In this document: piece after piece, positions 1-6,849 of the stretch
How the letters are laid out: each line of letters begins with the position of its first letter
How positions within the stretch are numbered: position 1 is the first letter of the stretch
Assembly (NCBI GenBank): GCA_021413625.1
Contig: JAIOPY010000082.1
Location: forward strand, 1-10,062
Reading direction: 5' to 3'
DNA length: 10,062 nt
Source: Candidatus Nomurabacteria bacterium
GTDB taxonomy: Bacteria; Patescibacteriota; Minisyncoccia; Phycocordibacterales; UBA9973
Program-made: the position numbers and the translations under genes
Notes under the pieces: model-generated
The model's input: only the letters and a program-made list of their open reading frames with translations
Told to the model about the DNA's origin: nothing
Databases searched by the model: none

Positions 1-198
1 CGAGGTATTGAAGGAGCTGCTTTTGCTAGTTTATTTGCAAGAATGATTACATCAATATCATTTCTATTTATCGAAAAAAACTTATTCAAAATGCAAATGC
101 AATCGTTAATATTTCTTCCCATATTTCAAAAAATACTCAAGAACAAAAAAGTATTCCTTTTGTTAGCACTTTCCACTCATTGGGTGTCCATATTATAA
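1..198 (+). other. Open frame resembling a flippase C-terminus, overlapping the uvrD 5' end
   Basis: Frame 1 is open from the first base to the stop at 196-198 (65 codons). Its first 30 residues include GIEGAAFASLFARMITSISF. The small-residue pattern G-x-x-G-A-A-x-A followed by a hydrophobic stretch is common in the last membrane helices of Wzx/MATE-type polysaccharide flippases. After about position 90 this frame is simply the shadow of the helicase frame, so only the first ~90 bases could be meaningful. It could be the end of a real flippase gene joined to a truncated helicase by rearrangement or misassembly. It could also be degraded helicase sequence: F-x-E-K-x(4)-M at 67-93 weakly recalls helicase motif Ia. 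Neither reading is secure. Confidence 0.2.
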
Positions 199-1931
199 AA
201 GAAAATGCTAAAGTTTTGGGTTTAACCAGATATTTTTCTATTTTAGATGAAGATGATGCTAAAAGCCTAATAAAAGAAGCCTTAAAAGAGTTAAATTTTG
301 ACCCTAAAGAACATTCGCCGGCAAAAATAAAGGCAATAATAAGCATAGAAAAAGGGAAATTTGTAACTTTAGAAAAATATAAGGAAAACGCCCAGAGCTT
401 TTTCCAAGAATTAGTTGCAAATGTTTGGAAAATTTATGAAGACAAAAAAGCAAAAGAAAACTCATTAGATTTTGACGACCTGTTGTTGAAAACAGTAAAT
501 CTATTGAAAGATAACGAACAAATAAGGAAAATTTACCAAGAAAAATGGGAATATATTCATATTGACGAGTATCAAGACACCAATGAGGTTCAGTACTTAA
601 TGTCTAAGCTACTAGCAGAAAACAATAGAAACATAGCGGTAGTGGGAGATGCTGACCAAAATATTTATTCCTGGCGAGGAGCAAACTTAAAAAACATTTT
701 AAGTTTTGAAAAAGACTATCCTAATTCAAAAATAGTTTTACTTGAAGAAAATTATCGTTCTACTAAAAACATTTTAGAAGCAGCAAATGAAATAATAAAG
801 AAGAATAAATATCGCCCAGATAAAAACCTATTTACCGAAAATGAAACCGGAGAAAAAATTTCCATCTACGAAGCATTAGACGAAGCCGATGAAGCAGATT
901 TCGTGGCTACAAAAATTTTGGAACTAATGGACCGTAGAGAGGATACTCCCGAGAGAACCCTTGGTATGAGTGACGACGACGGACAGAGAAAATTTTCAGT
1001 AGAAAATTTTCGTGGTGAATCCGGGAGCATCCTCTCGGAGATTGCAGTTCTTTATCGTGCCAACTTTCAGTCTCGCGCACTTGAAGAAGCCATGCTTCGT
1101 TATAATATCCCATATCAAGTTTTAGGTGTTAAATTTTTTGAAAGAAAAGAAATAAAAGATACTTTGGCTTATTTACGCGCCGCTTTAAATAAAGAAAATT
1201 CATCTGATATAAAAAGAATTATAAACTTTCCTAAAAGAGGTATCGGTAAAGCCACTCTGGAAAAAATCTTTGGCAATGAAATAGAAAGTTTACCAGCAAA
1301 AACTAGGATAAAAATAAATAATTTCTATAAAATTTTAGAAGACATAAAAGAAAAAATACAAAGTGAAACCGCCAGTCAGGTAATAAAATTCGTGGTTAAA
1401 AACTCAGGAATTGAAGAAGAGTTATTAAATGGTACAGATGAAGACGTAGAACGGTTGCAGAACATAAAAGAGCTTGCAACTCTAGCGCTTAAATACGACA
1501 ATCTGCCAAACGGACTTGGTATTGAAAAGCTTTTAGAAGACGCGGCTTTAGCTTCCGACCAAGATTCCTTAATCCTAAATGACAGAGAGAAAGTAGAAAA
1601 AAGTAAAAAAAACGGAATCAAATTAATGACCGTGCATGCTTCAAAAGGTCTAGAATTTAAATATGTTTTTATTGTGGGCTTGGAAGACGGCTTGTTCCCA
1701 AACAGAAGAGATGGAGAAATAAAAAATAAAGAAGACGCGGAAGAAGAACGCAGGCTCTTTTATGTGGCGCTGACTCGTGCAAAAGAAAAGTTATTTCTGT
1801 CTTTTGCTAATTTCCGCACTATTTTCGGCTCCAGACAGATTAACGCTGCCTCAGAATTTATTACAGACATTCCAGCAGACTTACTTGAAAAAGAAGGAGA
1901 GAAGGATAGAATCAAAACAATTTATCTATAA
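30..1931 (+). CDS. uvrD: UvrD/PcrA-family ATP-dependent DNA helicase, 5' end missing or disrupted
   Basis: This is a superfamily 1A 3'-5' DNA helicase, the type that unwinds DNA in excision and mismatch repair and replication restart. The recognisable sequence starts at STFHSLGVHIIKENA (about 165-209). Downstream in order are motif II DEYQDTN (564-584), motif III GDADQNIYSWRGA (645-683), motif IV ENYRST, motif V MTVHASKGLEF (from 1626), and motif VI EEERRLFYVALTRAKEKL (about 1741-1794). The protein ends about 45 residues after motif VI, without a long C-terminal extension. Motif I (Walker A, GxGKT) and a clear motif Ia are absent. The frame is closed by a TAG at 27-29, and the first possible near-start is a TTG at 180 that lies inside the conserved TFHSLG motif, so it cannot be the true start. 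Without motif I the product would not hydrolyse ATP. The gene is therefore a truncated remnant, or an indel or misjoin near the left edge has hidden its N-terminus. An in-frame palindromic insert occupies about 930-1037. No terminator is visible after the TAA. Confidence 0.9.
   Translation, partial: FICKNDYINIISIYRKKLIQNANAIVNISSHISKNTQEQKSIPFVSTFHSLGVHIIKENAKVLGLTRYFSILDEDDAKSLIKEALKELNFDPKEHSPAKIKAIISIEKGKFVTLEKYKENAQSFFQELVANVWKIYEDKKAKENSLDFDDLLLKTVNLLKDNEQIRKIYQEKWEYIHIDEYQDTNEVQYLMSKLLAENNRNIAVVGDADQNIYSWRGANLKNILSFEKDYPNSKIVLLEENYRSTKNILEAANEIIKKNKYRPDKNLFTENETGEKISIYEALDEADEADFVATKILELMDRREDTPERTLGMSDDDGQRKFSVENFRGESGSILSEIAVLYRANFQSRALEEAMLRYNIPYQVLGVKFFERKEIKDTLAYLRAALNKENSSDIKRIINFPKRGIGKATLEKIFGNEIESLPAKTRIKINNFYKILEDIKEKIQSETASQVIKFVVKNSGIEEELLNGTDEDVERLQNIKELATLALKYDNLPNGLGIEKLLEDAALASDQDSLILNDREKVEKSKKNGIKLMTVHASKGLEFKYVFIVGLEDGLFPNRRDGEIKNKEDAEEERRLFYVALTRAKEKLFLSFANFRTIFGSRQINAASEFITDIPADLLEKEGEKDRIKTIYL
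930..1037 (+). repeat. Palindromic element inserted in frame within uvrD
   Basis: Between FVATKILELM and SEIAVLYRAN, which family members usually join by a short loop, lie about 36 extra residues rich in Asp, Arg and Gly (DRREDTPERTLGMSDDDGQR and onward). The DNA is bounded by an inverted repeat: 937-951 (gagaggatactcccg) pairs with 1022-1036 (cgggagcatcctctc), 14 of 15 bases. Inside are two copies of the self-complementary agaaaattttc at 987-997 and 1001-1011. G+C for 931-1040 is 54 of 110 by hand count, well above its AT-rich flanks. The length divides by three and keeps the frame open. It looks like a small mobile or formerly mobile palindromic element tolerated in a surface loop, analogous to Rickettsia palindromic elements; that analogy is inference. 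Confidence 0.6.
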
Positions 1932-1941
1932 AACTGCTTTG

Positions 1942-1950
1942 TGATATAGT
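1942..1950 (+). promoter_or_regulatory. Extended -10 promoter for the UbiA-family gene, leaderless
   Basis: The sequence tgatatagt is an extended -10 element (TG-n-TATAGT, one mismatch to TATAAT). Only six bases, tttctt, separate it from the ATG at 1957. With the usual 6-8 nt from the -10 to the transcription start, the mRNA would begin at or next to the A of the ATG, giving a leaderless message. The best -35 candidate, tttatc at 1921-1926, is poor, as expected where an extended -10 compensates. The promoter lies in the 25-nt gap after uvrD, so the prenyltransferase-rsmA pair can be transcribed independently. Confidence 0.6.
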
Positions 1951-1956
1951 TTTCTT

Positions 1957-3552
1957 ATGGAAAAATTACGCTTACTGGCTCAGTCCGTCCCAATTACTTT
2001 TACTTCTTGGATTATTTCTTTTACTGGTATCGTATTTATCAGAACTTTGTTTGAACAATTCCCAAGTTACCAACCTGGGCATTTTGCTCTCATTGATGCG
2101 CCAACTATTATTCACTATGGTGTATCTTATCTAGCCATCCTTGTAACACTGATGGTTATTTTAGTATTTTTTGCTAGAACCAGCTTACGAGAAATATTTG
2201 CAATCTCTATTTTCGGATTTCTTATTATTTTATTACCTCCTATTATTGACATAATCTGGGGAGGCATTGGTGGTCAGTTAATAAGTTATTTCTTTGCAAC
2301 TGGAAAAGAATTATCATCCCAATTCATAACTTTCTTTGGTTGGAATATAAGCTCGGGAATAACTCTCGGAATACAGATTGAAATAATTTTGGTGATGATT
2401 GCTTGTTATGTTTATGTATATGCAGTCACAAAAAATATTTTACGGTCAATTTTAGCAAGTATTGCATTTTATTGTCTTATATTTTTTATTTTTTCTATAC
2501 CATCAATTTTAGCTTTATTCCTGACACCACAAAATGAGCCTTTTAATGCAGTAACAAAATCAATCTTTTCTTCTCATATAATTCAAAATAACATTCATCC
2601 AAATTTTACAGCAACTAGCATGGGGCTGTTTGACCTTGGTTTTAATAAAATTATGAGTGGCATTAGCATAATAATAGTAATGTTTTCTTCTACAGTTTTA
2701 TTTTTTCTCGGAGCACAAAAAAAATTCCTAGCAGTAGTAAAAAACAGTCGGCCCGAGAGGATTTTACACTATGTTTTATTATTTATATTTGGCTCTACCT
2801 TAACTCAAGTAGATTGGTTTACAAATTGGGTTAATATCCAAACCTATTTTTTAGCATTGATTTCATTTGTATTTGCTTGGATGTTTAGCGTTTGCCAAAA
2901 TGATATTCAGGATGAAGAAATTGACGCTATTTCCAACACAAACCGCCCGCTTGTTTTAAAAGAATTATCTAAAAGTGATATGGAAACAGCTTCAAAAATA
3001 TTTTTATTTTTTGCTTTGCTTTCCGCTTATTCTTCTAGTCATTATGTATTATTTTTTGTTAGTTTATTTATTTTTATTTATTATATTTACTCCAATCCAC
3101 CCTTACGTTTAAAGAGGTTTACCATATTCAGCTCTTTCCTAATCAGCTTAGCTTGTTTGTCAGCTGTAATGTCAGGGTTTTTCCTACTAAGTCCTGATAA
3201 AAGCATCTTGGCTTTCCCACTAAAAATTATTTTAGCTATTGTTGTTTTATTTACAGTGGTTTCTAATATTCGCGACATAAAAGATGTAGAAGGAGACCGT
3301 GCTCTTAGAATAAAAACATTGCCAGTACTTCTAGGATTAGAAAAAGCAAAGAAAATAATTGCAGGAACTATCTTCTTTTTCTTTCTTATAACCCCTTGGT
3401 ATTTAGAAATTCCATTTTTTATGGTGCCATCTGTTTTAGTAGCTATTCTTTCTTGGTATTTTATAAACAAAGAAGATTACAAGGAGTGGAAATTTTTTGT
3501 AGTTTATCTTATCTATTTTATTCTCCTTATTGGTGCTATTATTTTAAAATAA
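1957..3552 (+). CDS. UbiA-family membrane prenyltransferase with a long N-terminal membrane extension
   Basis: The C-terminal ~265 residues are a UbiA-superfamily prenyltransferase, an intramembrane enzyme that transfers a polyprenyl chain from its diphosphate to an acceptor. Both Mg-diphosphate-binding motifs are present: NDIQDEEID (residues 315-323, NDxxDxxxD) followed by NTNRPL, and KDVEGDRALRIKTLP (442-456). The loop YSNPPLRLKR (378-387) is also typical. The DVEGDR...TLP form recalls chlorophyll-synthase or archaeal DGGGP-synthase-like members more than UbiA itself, but the acceptor cannot be told from sequence. At 531 residues it is far longer than the usual ~300. Residues 1-270 carry about six additional hydrophobic segments (for example 12-30, 52-73, 78-102, 140-158, 164-190, 233-252) that I do not recognise. 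The ATG follows an extended -10 by six bases with no Shine-Dalgarno. The stop is one base before rsmA, so the two are probably co-transcribed. A role in lipid or quinone synthesis or scavenging is inference. Confidence 0.85.
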   Translation: MEKLRLLAQSVPITFTSWIISFTGIVFIRTLFEQFPSYQPGHFALIDAPTIIHYGVSYLAILVTLMVILVFFARTSLREIFAISIFGFLIILLPPIIDIIWGGIGGQLISYFFATGKELSSQFITFFGWNISSGITLGIQIEIILVMIACYVYVYAVTKNILRSILASIAFYCLIFFIFSIPSILALFLTPQNEPFNAVTKSIFSSHIIQNNIHPNFTATSMGLFDLGFNKIMSGISIIIVMFSSTVLFFLGAQKKFLAVVKNSRPERILHYVLLFIFGSTLTQVDWFTNWVNIQTYFLALISFVFAWMFSVCQNDIQDEEIDAISNTNRPLVLKELSKSDMETASKIFLFFALLSAYSSSHYVLFFVSLFIFIYYIYSNPPLRLKRFTIFSSFLISLACLSAVMSGFFLLSPDKSILAFPLKIILAIVVLFTVVSNIRDIKDVEGDRALRIKTLPVLLGLEKAKKIIAGTIFFFFLITPWYLEIPFFMVPSVLVAILSWYFINKEDYKEWKFFVVYLIYFILLIGAIILK

Positions 3553-3553
3553 A

Positions 3554-4330
3554 ATGAAAGCAAAAAAATCACTCGGGCAAAATTTTCTTAAATCCGAAAC
3601 AGCTTTACGAAAAATAATAGAAGCAGGGGAGATAAAACCCACAGACACAATTTTAGAAATAGGCCCAGGTAAGGGTGCGCTAACAGAAAAACTTTTAGAA
3701 AAAGCGGGCTTAGTCATTGCTATAGAAAAAGATAAAGAACTTATCTCTTTTTTACAAGAAAAATTTTCTACACAAATTAAAAACGGCTCTTTGGTAATAA
3801 AAAATGAAGATATTCTAGAATTTGAAATAAAAAATTATAAAATAAAAAATTATAAAATAATTGCCAACATTCCCTACAATATAACGGGAGCCATCTTAAA
3901 AAAGTTTCTAACTGAAAATGAGCAACCAACAAGTATGGTCTTAATGGTCCAGAATGAAGTAGCTAAAAGAATCGTAGCGAGAGATAACAAAGAAAGCATT
4001 TTATCTATATCAGTCAAAGCTTATGGAACACCCAAAATGATAATGAAGGTGGAAGCTCGGTATTTTTCCCCAAAACCGAAGGTGGATTCAGCAATTATTG
4101 CCATAAACAACATTTCTCGCCAAATTTTTGAAAAAAATGGAGTAAATGAAGAAAAATTTTGGGAAATAGTCAAAACTGGCTTCGCCCACAAACGAAAAAA
4201 GCTTGGTGGTAACCTAAAAAACATCCTAACTTCAACGAATGATAAACAAAAAGTCGTCTTAAATGACTTAAAGAACAAAAGAGCTGAAGATTTAACACTT
4301 TTAGACTGGATTGCGCTTGCAAATATATGA
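3554..4330 (+). CDS. rsmA: 16S rRNA dimethyladenosine transferase RsmA/KsgA
   Basis: This enzyme transfers four methyl groups from S-adenosylmethionine to the two adjacent adenosines in the 3'-terminal hairpin of 16S rRNA (A1518/A1519 in E. coli numbering), a late step of small-subunit assembly. At 258 residues it is close to the usual ~260-270 length and appears complete. Visible hallmarks are KKSLGQNFL (residues 4-12), SAM motif I LEIGPGKGALTEKL (34-47), the acidic residue E58 in IAIEKD, catalytic NIPYNI (105-110, N-x-P-Y), MVQNEVAKRI (131-140), FSPKPKVDSAI (171-181), and FAHKRKKL (210-217, matching the family's FxxRRKxL). Just before NIPY there is a 15-bp in-frame tandem duplication giving KNYKIKNYKI. 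The ATG starts one base after the prenyltransferase stop and has no Shine-Dalgarno, which suggests co-transcription and perhaps coupled translation. Its TGA stop also forms the TGn of the next promoter. Confidence 0.95.
   Translation: MKAKKSLGQNFLKSETALRKIIEAGEIKPTDTILEIGPGKGALTEKLLEKAGLVIAIEKDKELISFLQEKFSTQIKNGSLVIKNEDILEFEIKNYKIKNYKIIANIPYNITGAILKKFLTENEQPTSMVLMVQNEVAKRIVARDNKESILSISVKAYGTPKMIMKVEARYFSPKPKVDSAIIAINNISRQIFEKNGVNEEKFWEIVKTGFAHKRKKLGGNLKNILTSTNDKQKVVLNDLKNKRAEDLTLLDWIALANI
3826..3855 (+). repeat. 15-bp perfect tandem repeat, two copies, in rsmA
   Basis: The unit aataaaaaattataa occurs at 3826-3840 and again at 3841-3855 without mismatch, then decays. It duplicates five residues (K-I/N-Y type, KNYKI) immediately before the N-I-P-Y catalytic motif and keeps the frame. 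Replication slippage in A/T-rich DNA is the simple explanation. Confidence 0.85.
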
Positions 4331-4336
4331 TATAAT
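4328..4336 (+). promoter_or_regulatory. Extended -10 promoter of the secretion-type locus, overlapping the rsmA stop
   Basis: tgatataat is a perfect extended -10 element (TG-n-TATAAT). Its TGA is at the same time the stop codon of rsmA. A weak -35-like ttgcgc sits at 4311-4316 with 14 nt spacing, shorter than the ideal 17, but an extended -10 can work without it. Transcription should start about 7 nt downstream, near 4343, next to the ATG at 4341-4343. It is the only strong promoter visible ahead of the genes that follow, so it probably drives the whole cluster to the right edge. Confidence 0.65.
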
Positions 4337-4340
4337 TATC

Positions 4341-4364
4341 ATGTTATTAAAAGATTTTTATTGA
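4341..4364 (+). other. Seven-codon mini-ORF, or true start hidden by a 1-base indel
   Basis: The ATG placed right behind the promoter reads MLLKDFY and stops at TGA 4362-4364, overlapping the TTG at 4361 used as the next gene's start. If the A-run at 4349-4352 had five bases instead of four, the same ATG would read MLLKRFLLKHKRIILIAS and run straight into the downstream gene. That basic stretch plus hydrophobic segment is a very normal membrane-anchor start. A real leader peptide coupled to the TTG start is the alternative. Confidence 0.4.
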
Positions 4365-5269
4365 AACATAAAAGGATTATTTTAATCGCTTCTGCGATAG
4401 TGTTTCTTCTTTTTGTTTTTTTTCTAAAAAACGCAAACACTAACTACAAAAAACAAAAAGGGGTAGGAGAAGAGCTCGTTTATAGTAATGAAATAATAGG
4501 AAACTTGGTAGGTAAAGATACTGATAGAGATGGAGTGTTGGATTGGGAAGAAAGTTTATGGGGAACTGACCCTAATAAAAGTGATACTGATGGCGATGGG
4601 GTGACAGATGATATTGAGATAGTTAATTTAAAACAAAAGGAAGAAACAGAAATAGAAGTTACAAACAAAACTGAACCTCTAACCCAAACAGACCAATTTT
4701 CCAGAGAACTTTTTTCCACTGTTGCAGCGTTAAATGAAAGCGGACAATTAAATCAAACCACAACTGATGCATTAACCAACTCTCTAATCAAAGAACTAGA
4801 AAATCAAACACCTAGAAAAACTTATTACATTTCAGAAATAAAAACGACGACAGATGGTAGCTTGGATGCTTTAAATACATATACCAACGCCATGAAAACA
4901 CTTTACAATACAAAATATCCAGGCAACGAGGGAGTAATGAATGTTTTGATAGAATCACTGGCTAACAATGAAGATATTGATGTGGCGGTTTTGGCTAAAC
5001 TAAAACCAATAATAGCGCAAATTGATGCTTTAATGGCAGACATGTTGAAAATAACTGTGCCAGAAAAACTTTCAACTCTGCATTTAAACATTTTAAACGC
5101 GCTGGAAAGATGGAAAGAAGGCTTAAATGATATACAATTAGTTGGAGACGATGCTCTGATGGCGGTTAGAGCAATAAGCCAATATGAAACAAATGTAACT
5201 TTGGTTGAAGACGCCCTTAAGAAATTATTAAGCAGAATACAGATTGAGTTTAATAACTTAAATAGTTAA
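4361..5269 (+). CDS. Membrane-anchored protein with two EF-hand/thrombospondin-3-like calcium-binding loops
   Basis: Residues 1-22 are a short basic stretch and one hydrophobic helix, so the protein is probably anchored in the membrane with the rest outside. Residues 53-64 (DTDRDGVLDWEE) and 75-86 (DTDGDGVTDDIE) are full 12-residue DxDxDGxxDxxE loops. They are joined by SLWGTDPNKS, the arrangement of thrombospondin type 3 repeats, so calcium binding is well supported. Residues ~105-302 look mostly alpha-helical and match no family whose function I know, although I recall similar proteins from Patescibacteria next to VirB6-like genes. The TTG at 4361 is the only conventional start in this frame after the upstream TGA. 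The ATG at 4341 would fit better if one A were missing from the sequence (see the mini-ORF). rsmA is in the same frame, with only its TGA between them. The next ATG follows two bases after the stop, placing this gene first in the secretion-type operon. A calcium-stabilised structural or adhesion role is inference. Confidence 0.8.
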   Translation: MKHKRIILIASAIVFLLFVFFLKNANTNYKKQKGVGEELVYSNEIIGNLVGKDTDRDGVLDWEESLWGTDPNKSDTDGDGVTDDIEIVNLKQKEETEIEVTNKTEPLTQTDQFSRELFSTVAALNESGQLNQTTTDALTNSLIKELENQTPRKTYYISEIKTTTDGSLDALNTYTNAMKTLYNTKYPGNEGVMNVLIESLANNEDIDVAVLAKLKPIIAQIDALMADMLKITVPEKLSTLHLNILNALERWKEGLNDIQLVGDDALMAVRAISQYETNVTLVEDALKKLLSRIQIEFNNLNS

Positions 5270-5271
5270 AA

Positions 5272-6846
5272 ATGACTTTCAAAAATACATCATTACAAAA
5301 ATGGATTTCAGGCATAATTATTATTTCTCTCTTTACGCCGATGGTCCTTTTTACTTTTCAACCTAAAAAAGCATCCGCTCAATGGGTGGTTACTGACCCA
5401 GCTCAGGTTATACAAACAGGCTTATCAGTAAAAGATGTATTAAAAGAAATAGCAAGACAATTTCTTATGCTCGCAGCTAGAAGACTGCTCGCTCAAATGA
5501 CCCAGAACACTATAAACTGGATAAACGGTGGTTTTCACGGCAACCCTCTTTATATTGAAAATCCAAGGTCATTTTTTGATGACATCGCAAAAACTGAAGT
5601 AAAAAATATGGTTAACTTGTTTGGATATGACAGCATGAAATACCCTTTCGGTAAGGAGTTTTCTTTAAACATCATTAATGCTTATCAACAACAACTTGAA
5701 ACCAACGCAGAGTATAGTTTAAGTAGAGTAGTAAATGACCCTACGTTATTAAATAGTTATAGAAATGACTTCAATGCCGGTGGTTGGAATGTATTTTTAA
5801 TAAATACTCAATATCCTCAAAATAATTACATAGGTTTTAATATGCTAGCAACAGAAGAGTTAGCTAGAAGAGTAAGGGGTGTAAATCAAACTGCAGCTCA
5901 AAAAACAAACAACGCATTACAACAAGGGTTAGGTTTTTTATCTCCACAAACATGTCCTTCTAACCCTAAATACAATAACCTGAAAAATGAATTTCAAAGA
6001 CCATCCTTTAAATCAACAACTCCATACTCACCACCAAAAAGAGAAAGTTTTTCAAGCGATGATGAGTGGGGTAATGCAATGCTTGCTTATGAAGCGCAAT
6101 ACAGTGAATTTGTGGCTGCAGAAAAAGATGTGTGGGCAGAAGCTAATACTTGTCCTGAAGGATTAGTGGCTACCACTCCTGGTTCCGTAGTAGGCTCACA
6201 CATTACCACTGCAATTAATTCTAAATTTAAACAAAATGAATTAGCTGCAGCCTTAGGAAACAGTTTGGCAGCAATTCTTGATACTTTAATGAACCATTTC
6301 TTAAGTAAAGGATTAAATTCCTTAACAAATGCAATTACACCAGAAACAGGTGAAGAATGTGATTTTGAATACTTTGGAGAAAAACTAGAACAATGCGGTG
6401 GGGATGGTCTGCCAGATGGCACAGGTGGTGGTCAGTGTGTTAGTTATATAGTTGCGGCATCTGCTAGTTTAAGAGACGACGTTATCGCCGCTCAAGAAAG
6501 AGCCCTAGATGAAGACCCAGCACTAGCTGAAGTACCAGCTGCTCCTGGAAATGTGGAACAATTTAGAGACCTTGTGGCAGGACAATTAAATTCTGCAGGA
6601 TTTGAAGCATCTGCTTCACATAATGGAAATTGTAATTTATCGCCAAATAATATTGGAGTTAGAAACAGCGGAGCACTAGTCGGAGAAATCTATGACGTAG
6701 TTAGAGAAGACCCTTCCATGACTATAAGAGAAGCTTCTAGCGCACTCGGAAGACCAGCGCATGCCGGCAATGCTAGTTGGGGCTTTATATTAGATGGAGA
6801 CTCTGGTGCACAACCAGACCCAAGTTCAATAAATTTCACCCCCTAA
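5272..6846 (+). CDS. Secreted protein of unknown function in a type IV secretion/pilus-like locus
   Basis: A clear signal peptide occupies residues 1-36: basic MTFKNTSLQK, a hydrophobic core WISGIIIISLFTPMVLFTF, and cleavage likely after ASA before Q37. The mature protein begins with a helical region. It contains WINGGFHGNPLYIENPRSFF (83-102) and TTPGSVVGSHITTAINSKFK (301-320) followed by a hydrophobic helical segment. I recall both as conserved blocks of an uncharacterised Patescibacteria family found next to VirB6-like genes. The last ~145 residues, from about 380 after a Gly-rich linker (GGDGLPDGTGGGQC), differ in character: Ala- and acidic-rich, apparently globular, unrecognised. Six cysteines (228, 294, 363, 375, 389, 454) could form disulfides outside the membrane. 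The ATG is two bases after the previous stop with no Shine-Dalgarno. The position before the VirB6-like gene recalls VirB5-type surface components, but there is no sequence proof of that. Confidence 0.75.
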   Translation: MTFKNTSLQKWISGIIIISLFTPMVLFTFQPKKASAQWVVTDPAQVIQTGLSVKDVLKEIARQFLMLAARRLLAQMTQNTINWINGGFHGNPLYIENPRSFFDDIAKTEVKNMVNLFGYDSMKYPFGKEFSLNIINAYQQQLETNAEYSLSRVVNDPTLLNSYRNDFNAGGWNVFLINTQYPQNNYIGFNMLATEELARRVRGVNQTAAQKTNNALQQGLGFLSPQTCPSNPKYNNLKNEFQRPSFKSTTPYSPPKRESFSSDDEWGNAMLAYEAQYSEFVAAEKDVWAEANTCPEGLVATTPGSVVGSHITTAINSKFKQNELAAALGNSLAAILDTLMNHFLSKGLNSLTNAITPETGEECDFEYFGEKLEQCGGDGLPDGTGGGQCVSYIVAASASLRDDVIAAQERALDEDPALAEVPAAPGNVEQFRDLVAGQLNSAGFEASASHNGNCNLSPNNIGVRNSGALVGEIYDVVREDPSMTIREASSALGRPAHAGNASWGFILDGDSGAQPDPSSINFTP

Positions 6847-6849
6847 CTT

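Noticed and set aside
91..102. Tandem atgcaa-atgcaa repeat near the left edge
   Set aside because: Only two copies of six bases in AT-rich DNA; too short to mean anything by itself.
907..1113. Minus-strand open frame over the palindromic element in uvrD
   Set aside because: A palindromic, GC-richer stretch tends to be open on both strands; no recognisable protein and no start signal.
1932..1956. Possible transcription terminator after uvrD
   Set aside because: The 25-base gap has no GC-rich hairpin with a T-run; it is filled by the extended -10 promoter.
2753..2762. Ten bases ccgagaggat identical to part of the uvrD inverted-repeat arm
   Set aside because: It stands alone without a partner arm and encodes ordinary SRPERI in the prenyltransferase; a chance match is likely.
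3087..3470. Minus-strand open frame of 127 codons inside the UbiA-family gene
   Set aside because: It lies opposite the catalytic motifs of the prenyltransferase, and its residues are a Lys/Ile/Phe-rich mirror of that frame.
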